A stretch of 64,000 bases of DNA from SZUA-365 sp034002405 (lineage in GTDB: Bacteria; Bacteroidota; Ignavibacteria; SZUA-365), in NCBI GenBank assembly GCA_034002405.1, contig JAVFAS010000001.1, positions 153,046 through 217,045 of the forward strand, read 5' to 3'. Made by a program: the position numbers and the translations under genes. Shown here in pieces: positions 8,036 through 17,036 of the stretch (within the stretch, counting starts at the first letter, position 1; each line of letters starts with the position of its first letter). The notes beneath the pieces were generated by a model, which saw only the letters and a list, made by a program, of their open reading frames with translations, did not search any database and had not been told where the DNA came from.

Positions 8036-9127
8036 TCAGCGCAGCAATTCGTGAAGTAGCCGACCGATCTCGTCATTCCGCTTGAGTCCTCCAAACCGGT
8101 GCGCGGCGGGACCAACCGCCAGCAGCGGGACCATGTTCGCCGTATGATCGTCCGAAATCCAATGCCCGACCATGTCCGAACCATCCGGCGCCGTGCCGGT
8201 GAGCGCAAGTCCCGCGGTTTCATGATCGGCCGTCACGACAATGAGCGTCTCGCCATCCCCCGCCGCGAAATCCAGCGCGGTGGCGACCGCGCCGTCGAAA
8301 TCGCGCAGTTCTTCTTTCAACTGGGCGAAATTATTGTCATGGCAGGCCCAGTCGATTTGTGATCCCTCGATCATCAGCACGAAACCCGCGTCATGCCGTG
8401 CGAGCAGCGACAGCGCCGCGAGCACGAGGTGACGCAAATCGTATGCGCGCTTCCCCGCCGGGGGGAGCGCGTCCTCATCCAGCAGCCAGAGCAGCTTTTC
8501 CGCATCCGGAAATTCCTCCGCCGGTTCCGTCGCGACCGTATATCCGGCGGCTTGCATTTCCTCGACGAGATTCCTCCCGTCCTCACGCGCGCCCCCCGCA
8601 CCCGACGGCAGGAAAAAGCGACGTCCACCTCCGATAATTGCATCGGCACCGGAACGGGCGATCCCCGCCGCGATCTCCATCTCCCGACCGCGATCGCCGG
8701 CGTGCGTCAGGAAACTGGCCGGTGTCGCATGGGTGACCGCGCTGGTCGACACCGTGCCGGTGGCCTTGCCGGCGGCACTGGCCGCCTCGAGCAAGGTCCG
8801 CAGCGGCGTCCCGTCCTCGCGTTGGGAGATCAGGCGGTTGCGGACCCGCTCGCCGGTACTCAACGCCGTCCCCCCGGCACCCGATTCGGTGACGAAGTTG
8901 TTCCGTGACTGCGTGGCCACCAACCCGCCCACGGGAAACGCATCGAGGGAGATCTCGCCCAACAGCGCTTTCATCGTCGTCAGCTGCCCCACTCCGAGAC
9001 CGTCACCGATCAGGACGATGATGTTTTTCGGCGTTCCGCGCTCACCGCCATCCTGGGCCATCGCTCGGGGACCCGACAGCAACAGGCAGAGCGCGGCAAG
9101 GGCGAAAGGAAGAGTTTTCTGTCTCAT
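8036..9127 (-). CDS. Alkaline phosphatase, secreted
   Basis: The 363 residues begin with a signal peptide cleaved after AMAQ. Family motifs are in order: IGDG (Asp42, metal), VTESGAGGT with nucleophile Ser82, VTHATPASF (His133/Thr135), EGSQIDWACH (metal Glu, Asp, His), TADHETAG (Asp, His) and a final histidine in DDHTANM. It would hydrolyse phosphomonoesters in the periplasm. One oddity is glutamate before the nucleophilic serine, where the family signature has aspartate. It converges on the DinB gene. The next gene upstream on the same strand is the thioredoxin-like gene at 9164, 36 bp away. Confidence 0.93.
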   Translation of the reverse strand: MRQKTLPFALAALCLLLSGPRAMAQDGGERGTPKNIIVLIGDGLGVGQLTTMKALLGEISLDAFPVGGLVATQSRNNFVTESGAGGTALSTGERVRNRLISQREDGTPLRTLLEAASAAGKATGTVSTSAVTHATPASFLTHAGDRGREMEIAAGIARSGADAIIGGGRRFFLPSGAGGAREDGRNLVEEMQAAGYTVATEPAEEFPDAEKLLWLLDEDALPPAGKRAYDLRHLVLAALSLLARHDAGFVLMIEGSQIDWACHDNNFAQLKEELRDFDGAVATALDFAAGDGETLIVVTADHETAGLALTGTAPDGSDMVGHWISDDHTANMVPLLAVGPAAHRFGGLKRNDEIGRLLHELLR

Positions 9128-9163
9128 ATGATTCTGTGTTGGAATTCGGGCATTCGCGTCTTC

Positions 9164-9862
9164 TCACTCCGCGCGGACGATCGCGCAGCCGAGGGACGTT
9201 TTCTCTCGCTCCCACAGTTCCTGTCCCGCCAGCAGCGTATCGAGCGCGAGGCGGAGCGATTCCTCCGTCACGGCGATGCCGCTCTTGTCATCATCGATAC
9301 GTCCCTGATATCGCAGCCGCCATGTGTGATCGAACACGAACACCTCGGGGGTGACCGTCGCCTGCATGGCATCGGCCGCGACACCGGTATCGTCACGATA
9401 GACCGGCAGGGGATATTTCGTTCGCTGGATATAGCGCGTCATGCCGTCGAGCGTCTCGTCGGCACTGGCGTGCATACCCACGAAGGCAACGCCGCGTGCG
9501 ACGTATCGATCCTGCAATGCACGAAGGCGGTCGACATAGCCGTCGGAGCAGGGACATTTGTAGGAACAAAACACCGCGACGGTGAACCGTTCACCGGCGA
9601 GTTCCGAAAGCATGACGGGCGCGCGTTCCATGCTCACCAGCGCGACGTCGGTCATGGCGCCGGCAAACAACGCGGAGCGTGCGGAGGCGGCGTCATCGGC
9701 GCAGACCAACGGCGATGGCGGCTCGCGGCGCAGTTCGTCGACATACAGAACCGCGACGATCGCCAAGACCACCAGCGCCGTGGCAAAGAGCGCGATGCGC
9801 GGCCATGCACGGCGGGAAAAGGAGTCATCGCTCCGTTGTCCTTGTCTCACTTCCGCTGCCAT
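9164..9862 (-). CDS. Membrane-anchored thioredoxin-fold (redoxin/AhpC-TSA-like) protein
   Basis: A 232-residue protein with one N-terminal helix (~22-40, IALFATALVVLAIVAVLYV) followed by a periplasmic thioredoxin fold. The active-site region is FCSYKCPCSDGYVDR (Cys99, 103, 105), then a VTPEVFVFD strand with the cis-Pro typical of redoxins. A thiol-disulfide role is inferred; the CPC spacing differs from the CxxC of TlpA. The ATG at 9862 overlaps the end of the DUF192 gene by 16 bases and has AAGGGG upstream. A GTG at 9850 is possible. The pair is translationally coupled. Confidence 0.82.
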   Translation of the reverse strand: MAAEVRQGQRSDDSFSRRAWPRIALFATALVVLAIVAVLYVDELRREPPSPLVCADDAASARSALFAGAMTDVALVSMERAPVMLSELAGERFTVAVFCSYKCPCSDGYVDRLRALQDRYVARGVAFVGMHASADETLDGMTRYIQRTKYPLPVYRDDTGVAADAMQATVTPEVFVFDHTWRLRYQGRIDDDKSGIAVTEESLRLALDTLLAGQELWEREKTSLGCAIVRAE

Positions 9863-10443
9863 TCGATCCGGTCCCCTTCTGCCAGTCCATGACGGTCGGC
9901 GAAGCCGGCATTGACTTCGACCACATAGGTCGCCGGCGCGGTCGAGGGAACCGACTCCTCCGAAAACGGGACGGCATCGCGTTGGATCGTGACGATCTCG
10001 CGCGCGGCGTTGACGAACATGATGTCGAGCGGGAGCGGTGTGTTCGCCATCCAAAACGAGCGGAATTCCTCGTTCGGAAAGATGAACAGCATGCCCTGGT
10101 CCTCGGCCATCTGTGTCCTGCCCATCAGACCCTGCGTGCGTGCGAGATCATTGTCCGCGATTTCCACGCGGAGCGTGGCGCGAACCTCGCCGGTGGGTGC
10201 CAGCACACGGAGCGTTGCATCATCACGGAATACGATGTCCGTGCCATGCGCGGCGTCGTGCCCATCCTCCTCCTGGCCGGCGCGTTCAGCGAGCGCACGG
10301 GTCGCATCCGAATCCCGGTCGTCGATGAGCACGCGGGCGATGAAGAAAAAGGCGACGGCGAGAACCAGCACGCTGCCGGCGATGATGATCAACGGCGTCG
10401 GCCGTCGGGACGGAGAATCGGTTTTCCTGGATGTTCTGGGCAT
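9847..10443 (-). CDS. DUF192-family protein, membrane-anchored
   Basis: About 198 residues: an N-terminal membrane helix (PLIIIAGSVLVLAVAFFFIA), a short charged spacer, then a DUF192 domain with the hallmark GLMGRTQMAEDQGMLFIF, FWMANTPLPLDIMFV and AFAD-like VNAGFADRHGL. The function of DUF192 is not established. The start is uncertain between ATG 10443 and ATG 10482. A TTGACT box upstream would place transcription start close to 10480, which favours 10443. It heads a two-gene unit with the redoxin gene and diverges from the second ECF sigma operon. Confidence 0.83.
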   Translation of the reverse strand: MPRTSRKTDSPSRRPTPLIIIAGSVLVLAVAFFFIARVLIDDRDSDATRALAERAGQEEDGHDAAHGTDIVFRDDATLRVLAPTGEVRATLRVEIADNDLARTQGLMGRTQMAEDQGMLFIFPNEEFRSFWMANTPLPLDIMFVNAAREIVTIQRDAVPFSEESVPSTAPATYVVEVNAGFADRHGLAEGDRIEWQRK

Positions 10444-10472
10444 GGCTGTATGTTGCTGAATTTCTCGTGATC

Positions 10473-10502
10473 TTTGAAACATATCGAATTTCCGTATTTT
10501 TC
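10473..10502 (+). promoter_or_regulatory. Candidate promoter of the second ECF sigma operon
   Basis: TTTG at 10473-10476 and TATTTTTC at 10495-10502 are 18 bases apart, close to the Bacteroidota TTTG-N19-TAnnTTTG pattern (one mismatch in the second box). The A+T-rich stretch stands out against GC-rich surroundings. It would leave a leader of about 135 bases before the sigma gene. Confidence 0.4.
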
Positions 10503-10645
10503 ACGAGTCAAAGTCACGGCCCCGTGTCCTTCGGCCTCTGTAACTTCCGCAGGGCCCGCATTGTCATCCTCTGGTGGCTGAATCGAGACACCCCACGGCC
10601 GCACACGAACACGACGAACGATGAAGCTGGCGAGACCACGCATCC

Positions 10646-11164
10646 ATGACAGAACGCGAACGTCGAGAGCGTTTCGATGATCTCTACGCGTCCTACGACC
10701 GGCGCGTCCTGGCCTATTGCCTTTATGTCACCAGCGACCGCGATCTCGCCCATGATGTGTTTCAGGAGGTGTTCGTGAAAGCCTATCAGGCGCTGCATAC
10801 CTTGCGCGACAGCGGCAAGGAGGCCAACTGGCTGTTTCGCATCGCGCGAAACGAATGCCTGAACGCACTCAAGTCACGGCAGCGCACCGAGCGACGGACC
10901 GTGGCGCTGGACTTCGTCCCCGAACCGGCCGGGCCGGGCGACGGCGTGACCAACCGCGATGCGCACGAGTATCTGCGCCGCGCCATCGACCAGCTGCCGC
11001 CGGATTATCGCGAAGCGCTGGTGCTCGCTGAATTCGAAGGATTCTCCCTGAAGGAGATCGCCGAGATCACGGGTGCCTCGCTCTCGAACGTCAAGGTCCG
11101 GATCCACCGTGCCAAACAGAAACTGCATACGATGCTCGAACCAATATTGAACGACTATGAATGA
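10646..11164 (+). CDS. ECF-subfamily RNA polymerase sigma factor (second copy)
   Basis: The 172 residues show ECF region 2 (FDDLYASYDRRVLAYCLYVT, AHDVFQEVFVKAYQAL) and region 4 (LPPDYREALVLAEFEGFSLK, IAEITGASLSNVKVRIHRAK). It differs clearly from the sigma factor at 5921-6484. It is the first of four plus-strand genes. Its last 8 bases overlap the start of the anti-sigma gene, so the two are translationally coupled and likely made in fixed proportion. Confidence 0.93.
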   Translation: MTERERRERFDDLYASYDRRVLAYCLYVTSDRDLAHDVFQEVFVKAYQALHTLRDSGKEANWLFRIARNECLNALKSRQRTERRTVALDFVPEPAGPGDGVTNRDAHEYLRRAIDQLPPDYREALVLAEFEGFSLKEIAEITGASLSNVKVRIHRAKQKLHTMLEPILNDYE

Positions 11165-11960
11165 GCGCATTCAGGAACTGATCTCCGCCTACCTGCATCG
11201 TGGCAGTACGCCCGAACAGGAACAGGAATTGTTCGACGCGTGCAGCCGCAATCCCGAGACCGCGGAACTGTTGCGACAGCATCTCATCCTCTCGTTGAAA
11301 CTCCATACGCTGCGGGATGCGGTGGAAGTCCCGACGGACCTTCATCACAGCCTGCTCGGCCGGATCAACGCGTTGGAGGCGGAGACCGCGACGCACGCGG
11401 CCCGCGCACCGCGGACCCGGGCCACCGACACCCGCGCGGTGCCTGTCGCGACGCCGGGGCGCTTCGGCTGGGTGCATCTGTTCGGGACCGGTCTGGCGGG
11501 CGCGGCGGCCGTGCTGCTTCTGTCGTTCTGGATCGACGGCGCCGATCCCGACCTGACGCGGCGCGACGTTCCGGTGTCGCCCGACACGGTCACCCTCGTC
11601 CGCACCGACACGCTGACCCGCATCCAGGAAGTCGAGCGTCCGGTCTATCTCGTGCGGGAGCGTGCTCCCGCCCTCCCCGCGGATCGGATCCCGGGCACCG
11701 GGGGGCAGGAAGGACCCACGGCCGGATTCGCAGGGCAACCGACGGATGATGCGGCCGGGTCCGAGGGTATCGCGGCAAACGTTTCGAATAATAATACTCT
11801 ATTATCCGATTCGATGCCCGAGGAATCCGGCCCCGTGATCGCGGACATCTCCGCGGGTTCCTCCCCCGTCACGAAGACACGCAATTTCCTCGCGCAGTAC
11901 ACCAGCATGCTCGTCTCGGTGGAGAGCGTGTCCCTTTCGACGAAGGACCGTCTGTACTGA
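11157..11960 (+). CDS. Anti-sigma-like membrane protein, no barrel domain
   Basis: The 267 residues contain a cytosolic N-terminus (1-100) with NPETAELLRQHLILSLKLHT, one membrane helix (~105-126) and a disordered periplasmic tail rich in Pro, Thr, Ser and acidic residues. The N-terminus aligns by eye with that of the protein at 4448-5884: both have an LF...(N/D)PE...LKLHT pattern followed by a Pro-containing helix. This one stops in the linker, and the barrel is the next gene. Its position after an ECF sigma gene, with an 8-bp overlap, supports an anti-sigma role. No zinc-binding HxxxCxxC motif is seen. Confidence 0.78.
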   Translation: MNERIQELISAYLHRGSTPEQEQELFDACSRNPETAELLRQHLILSLKLHTLRDAVEVPTDLHHSLLGRINALEAETATHAARAPRTRATDTRAVPVATPGRFGWVHLFGTGLAGAAAVLLLSFWIDGADPDLTRRDVPVSPDTVTLVRTDTLTRIQEVERPVYLVRERAPALPADRIPGTGGQEGPTAGFAGQPTDDAAGSEGIAANVSNNNTLLSDSMPEESGPVIADISAGSSPVTKTRNFLAQYTSMLVSVESVSLSTKDRLY

Positions 11961-11963
11961 CCG

Positions 11964-13430
11964 ATGTCATGCCGCGGAATCATAGCGTCTGTTGTCGCCG
12001 GTCTCGTCACGGTGCTGTCCGCCGTGGCGACGGGGCAGGACATTTCGTCCTACACGCTGCAAAACGACAGCGACGTGTTCCACCGTGAATTGTCGGCCGC
12101 CGTCGCGCGCGGTGCGATGCCCTCCGCGCTGCCGAAACTCGACTGCGCGGTGGAATACATCCGGCGGCAGAACGGCGAGGATGTGGTCTACCGCCGCGGT
12201 CCCATCGATTTGCATCAGGAATCACTCACCGCATCGTCGGCGTCGGCATCTCGTCGCGGCACGCAGCCGGCGTCCGCCGAAACCACCGAGCAGGTGTTTC
12301 GCGGGGGCCTGCTGGTCGACCTCCCCCGCGCGGGCGAGACCGACCAGGATCTCGCACTCGCACCCCGCGGTTACCGCTACATGCTTCGCGTGGCACTCGT
12401 CCCCATGCGCTATGAACGCGCGACGTTGCACGCGCAGGTCTTCCTCGAACGTGCGGTCGTCACCGAGGATAACGGGAAGCTCGTCGTGCACGGCAGCGAA
12501 GTCTTCTCCCGCACGGTGGAACTCGTGGGGAATCTTCCACTGAAATTCGATCTGCCGGAATGGGAGGCCTCCCTTCCGGACGGCGCGCGCGCGGTCCCGA
12601 CGTCACTGCACGAGGCCGTGCTGATCACACTGGAGACGCCCCGGCACTTCGGACTGCCCGAGAGTTTTCCCGAACCGTTCGCCGAGCGGACCCTGTTGAC
12701 CTACGCCGTGCCGCGCGCGAGTCATGTGCGATTGTCCATCCAGGTCCACGGCGAGGAGCGCGTGATCGATGCGGGACCACGCGAGGCGGGGACCTACGAA
12801 GTTGTCTGGAACGCCGCGGATCTTCCGGACCGCGAGTACGACGCAACCTTCACCGCTTCCGATGCGCAGGGCACCGTGCTGTACACGGAAGGCCGGACAT
12901 TGCGTAAATCACGGACCGCCGAAAACTGGACGGGCGCGCGTGGCACCATCATGCGATCGGAGCGCGGTGCCTTCGTCGCGGGCATCGAGAGCGGTGTCGC
13001 CTATCAGCTCCCGGCCGACGACGCGCGTGCACTGCGGAACATGTTCACCCATGTGGTCCTCCGTCTCGGCTACCGCTTTTCCGCCCGCTGGGAAGTCGGG
13101 GTGACGGTCGGACAAGACGCGTTCCACGAACGCCCGGGTCCCGACGTCGATATTGAGCGCATTTCCGAGTACGGCGGCGTGGTGGGTTACACATACGGGT
13201 ACGCGGCCGCCTATCTGCGATGGACCCTACCCTCTTCCGTTCTTCAACCCTACATCGAAGTGGGGGCGGGGGCAAGCAGTGCCGCGGCCCTGGCACAGCT
13301 TGGTTTCGGAATAAAAGCGGAGATACTCCGGAATCTTGTGTTCCATCTCGGCCCCTCGGCCATGGTACACATGAGAAGCGAACCCAGCACCAAGCTGGGC
13401 CTCCAGTATGGCATGAGCGTACGATTCTGA
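11964..13430 (+). CDS. Outer-membrane protein: Ig-like domain plus C-terminal barrel-like domain
   Basis: The 488 residues start with a signal peptide (MSCRGIIASVVAGLVTVLSA). A large N-terminal region is followed by a beta-sandwich resembling FlgD/T9SS Ig-like folds around residues 250-310 (VRLSIQVHGEERVIDAGPRE). The last ~160 residues have barrel-like strands and end in LGLQYGMSVRF. The C-terminus aligns with that of the fusion protein at 4448-5884: PYIEVGAGAS versus PYLRTLVGATK, then GFGIKAEI versus RAGLEMYP. The gene begins 3 bp after the anti-sigma stop. I infer a partner of that anti-sigma. The function is unproven. Confidence 0.72.
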   Translation: MSCRGIIASVVAGLVTVLSAVATGQDISSYTLQNDSDVFHRELSAAVARGAMPSALPKLDCAVEYIRRQNGEDVVYRRGPIDLHQESLTASSASASRRGTQPASAETTEQVFRGGLLVDLPRAGETDQDLALAPRGYRYMLRVALVPMRYERATLHAQVFLERAVVTEDNGKLVVHGSEVFSRTVELVGNLPLKFDLPEWEASLPDGARAVPTSLHEAVLITLETPRHFGLPESFPEPFAERTLLTYAVPRASHVRLSIQVHGEERVIDAGPREAGTYEVVWNAADLPDREYDATFTASDAQGTVLYTEGRTLRKSRTAENWTGARGTIMRSERGAFVAGIESGVAYQLPADDARALRNMFTHVVLRLGYRFSARWEVGVTVGQDAFHERPGPDVDIERISEYGGVVGYTYGYAAAYLRWTLPSSVLQPYIEVGAGASSAAALAQLGFGIKAEILRNLVFHLGPSAMVHMRSEPSTKLGLQYGMSVRF

Positions 13431-14104
13431 TGCGCGGGGAGCATACCATACGGCGCGTTCCGTCGCGGATCCTGTTGGTGCTGCTCGTGCTGCTGGTCAC
13501 GCGCTGCGATTTTCCCGCCGATCCGCCCCTCCGTCAGGCGACGGTCGAACCGCCCGCGGTCGAACCGAGTGATTCGCTCGGGGTGCTGCTCCCGCTGCAT
13601 CAAGGCATGGAGTGGATCTATGCCGTCGAAGTGCCACCACGCCCGCTCTCCCTCCCGCGTCTCGTGTCACCGCGCCGCTTGGCGTATGAGGGCGTCGCGT
13701 ACTTTTTCGTCCCGTATGTCGCCTCGCAAGGGGGAGCCGGGGGAGCCGATGCCGCTTTCCCCGTGCTGTTGCGCAACGACACGCTGGGACTGAGTTTCTA
13801 CCAGCCCATGCGCATGGAGGACACGGCGGGAATCTCCGTCCGCCCAAAATTCATGTTCACGCTGCCCTACCCCGCGCACCTCGGCCGCGGCTACACCGGA
13901 ACGAATCCGGAGTTCATGGTCCGATTGACGCATCGCGACACGCTGATCGCGATGATCAACCACCCGATCTCGCTTCCCTGCCACCGCTATGAAGTCTGGA
14001 AGGGCCCGCGACGCAACGCCGTGCTGTATGTCGTCCCGGGGCTCTGCATCCTTCGCGTCGAGGACGACGGACGCATCTTCCACACCCTCGGCTGGCGCAG
14101 CTGA
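13430..14104 (+). CDS. Lipoprotein of unknown function
   Basis: A 224-residue protein with a lipoprotein signal: MRGEHTIRR, then a run of LLVLLVLLVTRC with Cys26 as the lipidation site. The rest is predicted beta-rich with no family I recognise. Features include GMEWIYAVEVPP and a CHRYEVW...YVVPGLCIL pair of cysteines. Its ATG shares one base with the stop codon of the outer-membrane gene (TGATG), so it is the fourth gene of the coupled sigma operon. The layout parallels the first locus, where a lipoprotein (the serpin) also ends the operon. Confidence 0.75.
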   Translation: MRGEHTIRRVPSRILLVLLVLLVTRCDFPADPPLRQATVEPPAVEPSDSLGVLLPLHQGMEWIYAVEVPPRPLSLPRLVSPRRLAYEGVAYFFVPYVASQGGAGGADAAFPVLLRNDTLGLSFYQPMRMEDTAGISVRPKFMFTLPYPAHLGRGYTGTNPEFMVRLTHRDTLIAMINHPISLPCHRYEVWKGPRRNAVLYVVPGLCILRVEDDGRIFHTLGWRS

Positions 14105-14190
14105 CCGGCTCCCCCGCGGGACGATCGCGTCCAGCTTGTGGACCGTTCCGCACAATTTCCCCGGCACGGCAATTCTCACCATATTTGCAT

Positions 14191-15372
14191 ATGCAGAATT
14201 CGCATGGCATCGCTCTTTGCTGCACGACGCACGCAATGGGCGGCATTGAACTGAATGTTCGTCGCCTCGCGCGCTGGCTGAATGCACGGGGACATCACTG
14301 CGTCATCGTGGCGGCACAGGATTCGCCGTTGCACCATGGTGCCGCGGCCGACGGGACCGATTGTCTCGCGATCCCGGCACGCAGCCGCTACACCGTGTTC
14401 GGCGATGCACGACTGCTCGCACGTCGATTCCACGATACCGGCATCGATACACTCATCTTGAACGCCAACCGCGATTTGCTGCTGGGAGTGCTCGCCAAGC
14501 GGCGGAGCCGGAACGCCCTCCGCCTTCTGCAAATCCAGCACATGCAGATCGGCCGCCCGAAGCGCGATGCCATCCATCGCTGGCAGCACCGGCAACTCGA
14601 TGCCTGGCTGGCGCCGCTGCCCACGCTCGCCGCGCAGACGCAACGGTTGACGGCCGTGCCGCCGGATCGCATCCACCTCGTTCCTCTCGGCATCGAGCTC
14701 GCCCCGCTGCTTGCCGCGCCGACCAGGTCCGCCGCGCGGGCGGCATTGCATCTCCCGTCCGAGGCCTTCATCGCCGGCGTGATCGGTCGACTCGATCGAG
14801 GAAAAGGACAGGAATATCTTCTTCGCGCCGTCGCCCGGCTGCGTGCCGACGGCCATGACATCCATGTGCTGCTTGTCGGCGAGGAGACACGCGGGGAACG
14901 GCAGGGATACGCGCGCGAACTGGCGCTGCTCGCGGAGTCCCTGCGATTGACCAATCATGTGCATTTTCGCGGTTTCGTCGCGGATGTCCCCACCGCCTAC
15001 GCCGCGTTGGATGTCTTCACGCTGACCTCTCTGTCCGAAACCTACGGCATGGTCACGATCGAGGCGATGGCGGCCGGCTGTCCGGTGATCGCGACCGACA
15101 GCGGCGGGACCCCCGATCTGCTCACGCTCGGGCAGGAAGCGCCGGCGATGGGGCCACGCACCGGCAGCAACGGAACGGTGGGGCAGGCGCTGCTCGTCCC
15201 TCCCGGTGATGCCGACGCGTTGGAACGCGCCCTCCTGCGATTCATGACGGAACGAGGCCTTGCCGAAACCCTGCGTGAAAACGGACGCCGGCACGCACTC
15301 CGTCATTTCAGCCATGACACGCAGTGCGCCGCGATCGAAGAACTTCTCGACTCTCTCCCTCGCGCGCACTGA
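14191..15372 (+). CDS. Glycosyltransferase family 4 (GT-B fold)
   Basis: About 393 residues. The N-terminal Rossmann half has a glycine loop (THAMGGIELNVRRLARWL). The C-terminal half carries IGRLDRGKGQEYLL and the EX7E-type motif SETYGMVTIEAMAAGCPVIA, typical of retaining GT4 enzymes that use nucleotide-sugars. It probably acts at the cytoplasmic face of the membrane in glycan synthesis. The acceptor is unknown. The ATG at 14191 is preferred over a TTG two codons upstream. A CATATTTG box lies directly before it, so a very short leader is possible. Confidence 0.88.
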   Translation: MQNSHGIALCCTTHAMGGIELNVRRLARWLNARGHHCVIVAAQDSPLHHGAAADGTDCLAIPARSRYTVFGDARLLARRFHDTGIDTLILNANRDLLLGVLAKRRSRNALRLLQIQHMQIGRPKRDAIHRWQHRQLDAWLAPLPTLAAQTQRLTAVPPDRIHLVPLGIELAPLLAAPTRSAARAALHLPSEAFIAGVIGRLDRGKGQEYLLRAVARLRADGHDIHVLLVGEETRGERQGYARELALLAESLRLTNHVHFRGFVADVPTAYAALDVFTLTSLSETYGMVTIEAMAAGCPVIATDSGGTPDLLTLGQEAPAMGPRTGSNGTVGQALLVPPGDADALERALLRFMTERGLAETLRENGRRHALRHFSHDTQCAAIEELLDSLPRAH

Positions 15373-15503
15373 GCACACCGCGTGCGCGCACGAAACAGGC
15401 CTCGCGCCTCTCGCGGCGCGGGGCGAACGTATTTCGTCCGTTTCGTGTTTTTTCTTTCTCCCGACTTTTATGTCCCGTCCCACCAGCAGAAAGAGTAGCT
15501 CGC

Positions 15504-15950
15504 ATGAATACACCCATTCCCCTCCTGGTCGCCGTCGTCTTCCTCGTCGCCTGCAACACGGAGAAGCCCGCCGCCGATGCCACCGCGACACCGCAGCCAT
15601 CCGCCACCGCGCAGAGCGCCGCCCCACGCGATGTCAGCACGGCGACACTGGTCGCGATCGATGAGGATATCCAACCCTATGCCGACGCGGTCGATGCCGC
15701 CAGGGAAGCATACGAAGCCGAGGCCAGCGACGCCGCCAAGGCCGCGCTCGTCAAGGCGTATGTCGATTTCGGCGATTACATGCAGTATGACAGCAGCGTC
15801 TCGCCCCGCCAGGGCAAGTATCACCGGGCTCTGCTCGAGTATCGCCACGCGCTCGATCTCGAGCCCGGCAATGCGAACGTGCTCGGTGAAATTGCCCAGA
15901 TCGAGGAAATCTACCGCGGCATGGGTCGCCCGATCCCGGGCGGGGAATAA
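15504..15950 (+). CDS. Small lipoprotein with TPR-like C-terminus
   Basis: The 148 residues begin with a lipoprotein signal (MNTPIPLLVAVVFLVAC, Cys17). An Ala/Thr/Pro-rich linker of about 25 residues follows, then helices with a tetratricopeptide-like pattern (KYHRALLEYRHALDLEPGNA, VLGEIAQIEEIY). Such repeats usually bind other proteins. The ATG at 15504 is chosen because the signal peptide starts there. It converges on the minus-strand glycosyltransferase with only 6 bp between stop codons. The role is unknown. Confidence 0.78.
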   Translation: MNTPIPLLVAVVFLVACNTEKPAADATATPQPSATAQSAAPRDVSTATLVAIDEDIQPYADAVDAAREAYEAEASDAAKAALVKAYVDFGDYMQYDSSVSPRQGKYHRALLEYRHALDLEPGNANVLGEIAQIEEIYRGMGRPIPGGE

Positions 15951-15956
15951 GTCACG

Positions 15957-17036
15957 TTACCGTCGCAGGATCTCCCGGTACACCGCGGCGGTTTCGGCAC
16001 ACATCCGATCCTGACCGTGCAGCCCACGGACAATTGATTGTCCCGCGATTCCCATGCGCCGCATGCGTGCGGGCTCGGCGATCGCGACGCGCAGGGCGCC
16101 CGCCAGAGCGGGCGCATCGCCCGGCGGCACCGTCCATCCGCTCTCCCCGTGCCGGACGAGTTCGCGGAGTACGGGAAGATCACTGGCGATGACGGGGACA
16201 GCCGAGGCCAGGGCTTCGAGTACGATGTACGGTGCGCTGTCAAGAGCAATCGACGGAAACAGCAGCGCCGTCGCTCCCGCGATGCGCGGGAGCGGGTCCG
16301 TCACATAGCCATGGACGCGTATCGGCATTCCATGCAGCGTCGAGGCGATCTGCTCGGACATCCACGCGCGCAGCGGACCGTCCCCGAGAATGTCGATTTC
16401 GGGCAGCTCGCCTCCCGCCGCATGCAACAGCCCCAGGGCCTCGACCAGAACACGGATGCCCTTTTCCTCGCACAGTCGTCCCGCGAAACAAAAACGCGGA
16501 TGAGTTTCCTCATTTCGGATTTCCATTTCCGGTATATCCACGCCGTGACGCACGACCGTGATGCGTCCGCGCCCGGCACGACGGACATGCGCACGGAAGT
16601 GGTCCCGCACGATGGCCGAGGGCGCGAGGATGTCGCGCGGATAGAACGGGAAACGGCGCAGGTCCTCGAATACATTGTGCGCGGTGTACAATCGGGCCGT
16701 GTTCCGGCCGCGCGTGGCAAGATCACCCAGCAGGGCCGCATACCGGCTGTGTTCATGCACCAGCGCGACATTCTCGCGACGCAGCAGCGCTCGTAGCACG
16801 CGCACGCTTTCGAAGAAGCCCGCGGCGGATTTCCGCGTCCCCGACGCGTCGTACAGTGGCAGGGGATACACATCCGGATCACCACCCCGTGGATCACCGG
16901 ACGGGAGCCAGGCGGCGATCAGGCTGCGGACGCCATGCGCGGCAAGACCCCGCCGCAGATCGAGCACATGCCGGCGCACGCCACCCCATTGCAGGCTGTT
17001 GACCAGATGCAGCACCGTGATCGGTGATTCCGTCAC
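15957..17036 (-). CDS. Glycosyltransferase family 4
   Basis: About 359 residues with a GT-B fold. The N-terminal acceptor half starts LHLVNSLQWGGVRRHVLDL. The donor half has FAGRLCEEKGIRVLVEAL and SAPYIVLEALASAVPVIAS in the nucleotide-sugar site. The start is the GTG at 17036, overlapping the amylase stop codon (GTGA) and preceded by AGAGGAG at good spacing. Earlier in-frame ATGs lie inside the amylase gene. Coupling to the amylase suggests both act on the same glucan or glycan, but the product is not known. Confidence 0.88.
   Translation of the reverse strand: MTESPITVLHLVNSLQWGGVRRHVLDLRRGLAAHGVRSLIAAWLPSGDPRGGDPDVYPLPLYDASGTRKSAAGFFESVRVLRALLRRENVALVHEHSRYAALLGDLATRGRNTARLYTAHNVFEDLRRFPFYPRDILAPSAIVRDHFRAHVRRAGRGRITVVRHGVDIPEMEIRNEETHPRFCFAGRLCEEKGIRVLVEALGLLHAAGGELPEIDILGDGPLRAWMSEQIASTLHGMPIRVHGYVTDPLPRIAGATALLFPSIALDSAPYIVLEALASAVPVIASDLPVLRELVRHGESGWTVPPGDAPALAGALRVAIAEPARMRRMGIAGQSIVRGLHGQDRMCAETAAVYREILRR

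Noticed and set aside
9863..10054. Upstream extension of the redoxin frame inside the DUF192 gene
   Set aside because: The DUF192 frame is clearly coding there. The redoxin membrane anchor starts only after 9862.
13220..13429. Upstream extension of the lipoprotein frame inside the outer-membrane gene
   Set aside because: The lipoprotein signal begins at 13430 and the overlap codes for barrel strands in another frame.
14182..14190. CATATTTG as a promoter -10 box for the glycosyltransferase
   Set aside because: No matching upstream box is present, and it would make the transcript almost leaderless.
15362..15389. GC-rich hairpin at the end of the first glycosyltransferase gene
   Set aside because: It overlaps the stop codon and has no U tract, so a terminator call is not supported.
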